Source: Eutypa lata (lineage: Eukaryota; Ascomycota; Sordariomycetes; Xylariales; Diatrypaceae). Taken from it: 64,000 nt of DNA. Made by a program: the position numbers and the translations under genes. The stretch covers positions 3,906,001 to 3,970,000 of the forward strand of contig JAKULF010000001.1 in the NCBI GenBank assembly GCA_022661535.1, written 5' to 3'. Below the pieces are notes generated by a model. That model searched no databases, was not told the DNA's origin, and saw nothing but the letters and a program-made list of their open reading frames with translations. This document shows, in pieces, positions 57,466 through 64,000 of this stretch. Position 1 is the first letter of the stretch. The number at the start of each line of letters is the position of its first letter.

Positions 57466-60400
57466 TCAAGACTAGCTTTTCATAGGAATATATGTGACTT
57501 CATCGTACATGCCATTCTCTTTATTTCATTGAATTTTTCTCTCCAGTTGGGAAATAATGTAATGGCTCTGATACTAGGGAGTCTTCTGTCCAGAAACGGG
57601 GTACCTGTGGGCTTAAGGGTCCATGGGTACGATTACGAGCCACAGCGAAGCTGCGGCGGTGCGGTGGCGCAGCCACCTTACAGAGAGAGGCCTGAGTGAT
57701 GAGGCAAGGAAAAGCAAGGGACGAACCTATTGACACAACGCGCGGCGTCGCCAAGGATGCGGAGATGGTGCACAGAATTTGATAAGACCTGAGATTGTCA
57801 CACCAACATGGTGGCAATGCATACACATCGGCCTCCATGTACATACGGCATGCATGTGGAAATCAAGTGATAAAGCAAGTAACCGATATTATCTTCACTA
57901 CCTAGGTATAGTAGATACATATGTAGCCCTTGGCCATTGGTGGCCGCAAAGGGGAAAGCAAAGGCGGTAACAGGAACTTGAATTATTACAGGGTTGGCAA
58001 CACGCGATGGCCAAACTGTCAAACTGGGTGCGACCCTCGTACAGCAGTCCTGCCAGATTACTAGTTATAAGGCTGATGCGTCCTGTTTTTGTACGGCGTG
58101 GGACGGCTAAAAGCGCTGTGTGTCGTGATCTTGCTTGCCCGCTCTCGTGTCTGGCGAGACTCGCACGTACGCACCTATTTAAGACGGCCTGCTTGTCTCA
58201 GGGTCGTTGTTGAGACCTTTTTCTGTTCTGGCGGAGATTGCAAAGGCGCGAAAAACTTCTTCCCCGTGTGACGTACATCATGAGAATTCTTTCTCGCTTC
58301 CTTCCCTCCCCTCAGCCCTTTTGACGTTCCAAATGTTGCTCACGGGCCAAGGCGGTGCCCGTGCGGGTTTGCTGTGTGTACCTGCATATTGCAGCTGCAG
58401 CTCCGATATCATGCAGAATAGAGATGCGGCACGGCTAAATCTGATGACGTCTGGGGAACCTGTATGAAGTATGTAGTAATATGTAAACGCCTTGGGATGA
58501 TTATTTATTACTCTACCTACATAACTTACTACATAGCTGTAGATCTACAATACCTCTAGACGCACTGCGCTATGTTCGAAATTTAACGACTGTAGGCCGC
58601 GTGGTATAGAAATACTATGGCTTGTACCGTAGGATTCTTTAATGTATGTACGATCCAATAGTCATGAGAGTTCCGGATGAGGAAACCATATCGGAATTGG
58701 AGAGGATCTGTTAGGCCTAAAACAGAAAGGTTGGGGGTGGGTCGGGCGAATCCGAAGCTTTGGCCAGGGAAGCAAGACTGCCCAGACTGCTCTAAGTCCT
58801 TGTTACCGTTGAAGACAGCAACAGAAGTGGATTTCGAGATGTACATAGTTACTTCGTAGATATGTACATAAGTAATTATAGGTACGTGTATATGTGTTTC
58901 ACCTGAAACATATAATAGAGAGGATGATCACGGCTAATAGACTAGAGAGTGTCTTTGATTTAAGCTACATATTGACCGATGATGCTGTAGAATATAATTA
59001 TCAGGCAGTTACGTGTTCCGGCCGCTCCGAGAAAGTCTGATAAAGGGAATTGGGTAGAGAGGGATGTACATACATAGTTAATCGAAACTTGGAGGATCGC
59101 CATTATGATCCTCGTCGTTGACTGATCGCCGAGGCCTTCATTATTCTCGGGATGTTTCAGATACACCTCGCAAGGGTCAGGGATAGGGAGTGAACTTCCT
59201 AGTGTATAAAGCATCGCGTGACGGCTTCGTCAACTGATTGATCGATCAACAGAGATTGACGTTGTTGCACACACTTCTATCTAAAGATTCCTTCAAGCAA
59301 CTCTAATCCTAGCACGTGCCAGTATCGAGTTTGAGAACAGTTGGTCAGTTTAGTTGCCGGGTTGCTAAACGCTTGTTTGTGGAGAAGAAGAAAAAGAAGA
59401 GGCTGAAAATAGGCCCACGTTTTAGTGCACATGAACGCATTTCGTGCTAACTACAATTTTAGTGCCATGTGTTAAGCTGGGTGAGTGCCATGGATGTAAA
59501 TATTTATGATCTTCGGTAGGTATTTAAGTAACCATATGTTATATACTATTATCTCTTGAACATTGTGTATTAATTTTGACACGTTTATCGCGTGCTAAAC
59601 ACTACAATATATGTACATATGTGGATATGCGGGCAAATGATCATCTGGTCTTTTGAAGTCTGTATGTTTCGTACGTAAATAGCCCATCGAGCGGGATGAT
59701 GCGTGCCAAGCATAGTTCTGCCGCAGCCACACATTCAGTACACCCTACTTAACAGTAGCAGTCTCTTTGGAATGGCGTTTATAGGTGCCGGATCCAGAAG
59801 GTGACGATTCTGTTGTGTTTTTAATAGAATGAAAATGGCTCCTCCTGAGAGTTTAACGTATTGCACCAGTGTTCGGAAGCGCCCTGCTGTAGGTGTCGGC
59901 GGATATGGGATGGCACCTTATCTACATCGGTAGGCATGCAGATAGGAATATTATCAGATGTCTAAACCAACAGCTTGTTCCATATACAATGTTATATATT
60001 ATTTATATGAAAAAAAGAACTAGTTCTTTGTCATGCTCGAGATATTGTATCAACAGGATCATCGTAATACATGGGTTAAACTGAATGTCATTAAAGGTTT
60101 TTGGATTCAAGGAACAGGACTTGACGAATACCTAGAAAATACGAGACAGGCAAGAGAGACAGGCGCCTAACTGACAGTATTTCCATTTCAGGTTGACCCA
60201 ACTGTCTGGGACTGAATCCTTTGTCTGCAGGATATCTCATCTATCACAGCGCTTCCATTGCTTCTACTTAGATCTTGACGAGTTACACGACATTGGAATG
60301 CATTAGATACAGATGTACGTATCACACGCATGCGCGCATACAATATATCTATTCTATTATTAGGAAAATTGTATACAGAATTTTGTTAAAACATCCTAGG

Positions 60401-63400
60401 CGTGGTGGTGTTTAATATCTACGTAGGTATGTAGGTACCTACCAAGGCAAGTATGTATGTAAGTAGGTATCACATTCTACCCCTCCTTCCTGTGGGCCTT
60501 GACCTTCTTTACCCCTGGTGCCCCTGTCAGAGTTACTTCTTGGATAGGAACTTGTTCCTGGATTAGATGGGGAACTTGCAAAGGATGTGTCAAATCGGAG
60601 AACTTTGGGGCATTTTTACCCCTGGCTCTCGCATCCCCCCTTATCGATTGGCTTAAATATATTGGTTAGCGTCTAACACCATTACCTCTAATGGTCCAAA
60701 AATCTTCCGATTCGGGAACGTTCAATAGCGTGATGCAAACAGCTACGACATACCTGTAGGTACATAACTATACCAAATAATCAGATTTAATCATACATAT
60801 AATGATCAATACTTTTATATGCCCATTTGTGGATATGATAAGTTGAACAGTATTATCCGGATACCGGGCAATAATGGAAGCAAACCAAAATGAAGGTCAG
60901 GATGATAAGCAACCCATATATAATGCATCGTTGTAGTTATCTATATATATATCTGAAAATATGTCAATATACTGACCATCTGCCTTATGTTTACTTATGT
61001 GTAAGAGTGCAATGTAATCCTGTCATGATCCAGTAATATAAGTCCATTGCTAGACATTTTCATTATAGTGGTTTTGCTGTTAGTGGGTTAATAAAAGTAT
61101 ATACGAAGTATTCCAACTTCTATCTTCTGGCAACCCGGATGAATCTAAAAGGTCCCATATAAGTAAGTTCCTTACACGCAAACCGAGATGTGTTTACTAT
61201 GCAGTAACAGGAACAGATGGTTCTCAGTAATAAATCAGATAAAAAGAGTTTCTTTCAAAGCAATTAAAAAAGACCAAGTGAACCCAGTGCATGCTTAACT
61301 AGGTACCTAGTTAGCTATAGATGTGTAAATCAGCTGGGTTTGTTCCCATTTTAAGGATAGCGCAGGCCCTTTTCTGTACTACTCCGAAATAATTATTATT
61401 TAGCCCAATTACTTCGTAATCATTAAGCAGTTCGGCAGTCTGGCAGTTTCCAAGAGCAGGTTACCCCTGTCAAGCTATCAGGCATAACTGCGCTAACACG
61501 ATAGCAGGGTAAGGATTGTAGAGGCTAGGAGGAGCAGGAGGGTTGATTTTATTACAAGACCTACTAGTGTGGGTTGGTCAACAACGCCACCACTACCACC
61601 ACCACTACCGCGGGTTAGAACCATCATCATACATACATACATACATACCTACCTACCTATCTACTTGCCAGCTTACCTCCCTCCATCGGCTACTTTTGAG
61701 CAAGCATTTGGTTGCGACGTTAGATGTGCAACTCCGTACCATCCTATTCTACCATCCTTAAAGCGGTGGAGGAATAAATAATAATAACGATAATAATAAA
61801 CAATATTGTGACTTAAGTATACTAGTCAGGGTACCTGCCTATCATACAATATGGGCACAATTGTTTGACCGTCTTCAGCCGATCCAATTTTTCTCTATCA
61901 ATTTCACCACCCTCCACTCCACGCCACATTTTGTTCGGGCGCAACACGCAACATTCCCTCCCACCACCATATCATACTTCGTACCTCATTCACATCGAAG
62001 AGGTTTTAATTAAACCCAACCAATTCTTGAATGCTCAGAACGTCAACGTCTTTGACATTGAATTAAGACTTGTGATAAGCGATCGCGCATTTGCTTTTCA
62101 CGGACACATCTCAAGTCTTCGTTGATGTGCGACGACTTGATATTATTGTCGTTGGCTTTAGTATTGTTATCGGATGCACTTTATGATCCAATGATATTTA
62201 GCAGGTAAATGAAGGATTTCCAGATTCTAATTTCTAATCACATTCCAACACTCCTAATTTGTCGCTATTGTCTTACATTGCTTGTTATATTCTATCTTTA
62301 TCTCAATTGCCCAGACACATGTGTAGTGCACAGGACAACATCCATTGTCAGGACAGCCAGCAGAACTGGCACGGGAACCAGACACAGCAGCGCACAGCAA
62401 AGAGCCATCAAAGCTAAAGCACAGACGCACGCACAATCTATAGCTACGTTGTAGCTGGCTGGGTGGTCATGACCTTCAACTGAATGATTACAAGTTGAAG
62501 AACAACACAGCCAACAATTGGTAGTTCATGGCGGCAACATTGAAACTAATTTGTCGCTGAACCCCTCGTCTCACTCCAACCCTCCCACCACCAACTTTCC
62601 AGTCATCATCATTCACTATCCATCCTAGTCACCACCATTATCACCCACCAATCTAAAACCTGTGCGACAGACATTTCAACTCTCTGTTTCTGTCTATCTG
62701 TGTATGTGCATGAGTGTCTGTGTAAGTGTGTCGGGGTGTAAATAAGGCTGTCGCTGCTACCTGTCTGGTTGATCCCAAATACAGGTCCAGCACGTTGTAC
62801 AATAACAGCGACGCAACAGTGACAGCTTACTTATACATTTACTGCGCTCAACTCCATCCTTCCCGTTTTCTCTTATTACAGACCATACCAACCGCACATT
62901 ACCCCCAAACTTTTGTTGCAGCCGCCCGTTCATTGCACACCCATGTTGTCCGACATCAGACCCTAACGTCTAACATCATATTCTAGTTAGAGCGGATCCA
63001 TTGTGCCAGCCGTATGCAAGCAACTTTGTCATTTTGAAGAGCAAGCCGAGTTGTCTTTGACTTCTTGATATCTTTTGGACTTGTCGTTTCACCACTATAC
63101 TTGCCAGCCAACACCAACATCTCCACCGCTAACGCCCGCCCTTGCCTGCTGCCAAACATCGAATCTGTCGATTTGCCCTGTTGACTTTGAAACACCGAAG
63201 CCCAACTACATATTACATATTTGAATATATACGACCTGTTCCTTTTCTCAGGCTAGCCTGCGATTAACCCTCAAAACCACCACACTCTGACTATCGTACA
63301 CTGTTAGGGTATCTGTATTGAGGCATTTTGGTCTAAGCTACCATAAGAAGCCTCTTGATACCCGTTATACTTGAAGCCCCCGGTGGCGTTCTTAGAGAAA

Positions 63401-63867
63401 GCCCTTCACGATCTCGACCTCGACCTCGACCTCGACCTCGATCTTGACCTTAGTCGGTACCTACCTCAGAACAAAACCGAGTCTCATAGCGAATCGATTA
63501 ACAACAACCGAACCCTTTTTAAACATCCCAACCTCTTCTATGCGACGTACTTTGAAACTCCACGTAACTAATATCAAGTGTCCTTGCACGATATCGAAAT
63601 ATACGGGTCGTGGTCAACCGCGCCTATATTCTTACCCTTAATCACAATTCCCACAGACCAATTCTATCGAGGGTGATATCACAAGCTTGAGGCTGTCGGA
63701 CTACTCATCTGTCGGTCACCCAATTGTGCATGATTCAACCCTGGCGGTTGTCTGGCATATTGCACCCTGATTCCAAGGCCTGAGTTGCGACCTTGAGAGT
63801 TAAATCGTGGTGTCTAGTGACCGGATCAGTGAAGATCGTTACAACGTTGGAATTGATCCAACAAGAC
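57466..63867. other. Long gene-poor region with pyrimidine-rich leader at the right end
   Basis: About 6.4 kb with no gene I can support. It contains a GTAGGTACCTAC palindrome at 60431-60442, an 18-bp palindrome at 61296-61313, a CATA/CTAC microsatellite at 61628-61665, and a GACCTC hexamer tract at about 63417-63446. From about 61.86 kb onward the plus strand is rich in C and T, with CCACCACC and CTCC runs. This resembles a long, perhaps spliced, 5' leader of the gene that begins at 63868. Confidence 0.5.
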
Positions 63868-64000
63868 ATGTCAGTCATGTTGCAAACACCTTCTCGGGCC
63901 TCAACGGCGTCTTCTTCCTCATTTCAGCCAATTTCTCGGCAAAACACCATGTCGTCTTCTCATGATGGTTCGCGGTCAGCCCGCCAGTCCAAGAGATATT
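63868..64000 (+). CDS. N-terminus of a Ser-rich protein, truncated by the window end
   Basis: From ATG 63868 the frame stays open to the last base, encoding MSVMLQTPSRASTASSSSFQ and continuing with further Ser, Arg and Gln-rich sequence; a second ATG in frame is at 63949. Such low-complexity starts with a long leader are common for fungal regulatory proteins, but no domain is visible, so the product cannot be named. Confidence 0.45.
   Translation, partial: MSVMLQTPSRASTASSSSFQPISRQNTMSSSHDGSRSARQSKRY

Noticed and set aside
61543..61781. Two frames of about 70 codons
   Set aside because: Translation of CATA/CCAC microsatellites (runs of Tyr-Ile-His-Thr and Pro).
63371..63641. Frames with a DLDLDL run
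   Set aside because: Translation of a GACCTC hexamer repeat in a probable 5' leader.

Overview
The window reads as nuclear DNA of a filamentous ascomycete (Pezizomycotina, most likely a plant-associated Sordariomycete). The evidence is genes on both strands with large spacers, 57-85 bp GT-AG introns with CTAAC or CTGAC branch sites near the acceptor, and fungal families such as a HET protein, a DUF3176 membrane protein, a GH128 (Asl1-type) wall hydrolase, a CE8 pectin methylesterase and a bicovalent FAD oxidase. I see no rRNA, tRNA, CRISPR array or bacterial-style operon. Gene assignments rest on motifs and splice reconstruction done by eye; no database search was run.

Left part (1-12.6 kb): a secreted protein whose C-terminal half matches the ribonuclease T1/N1 fold but lacks two catalytic residues; a small spliced hypothetical gene; a four-exon SET-MYND methyltransferase-like gene; a one-domain cupin; a HET-domain gene with a problematic 3' part; a small cysteine-rich secreted protein; and, convergent with it, a pectin methylesterase. 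12.6-20.1 kb has few genes, AT-rich sequence and the relic of a cytochrome P450.

Middle (20-39 kb): UDP-glucose 6-dehydrogenase, a triose-phosphate-transporter-family sugar nucleotide/phosphate carrier, two paralogous type II membrane glycosyltransferase-like genes arranged head to head about 2.8 kb apart, and a large DUF3176 membrane protein. UDP-glucuronate supply, a nucleotide-sugar-type transporter and two Golgi-type glycosyltransferase-like proteins could serve one glycosylation theme, but linkage alone does not prove it.

Right part (40-64 kb): the most unusual gene is a many-exon gene on the minus strand (about 46.15-40.92 kb) that joins a zincin-like HEXXH domain, a proline-rich linker and about five cytochrome b5-like units, only one of which keeps the HPGG heme motif. 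It is followed by a GPI-type GH128 hydrolase, two unrecognised proteins, an inverted-repeat element, an SDR oxidoreductase, an FAD-linked oxidase whose start codon is out of frame, and a long gene-poor stretch (57.5-63.9 kb) ending in the first codons of a Ser-rich protein that runs off the window. Short palindromes built from CTACC/GGTAG and many microsatellites mark the spacers.
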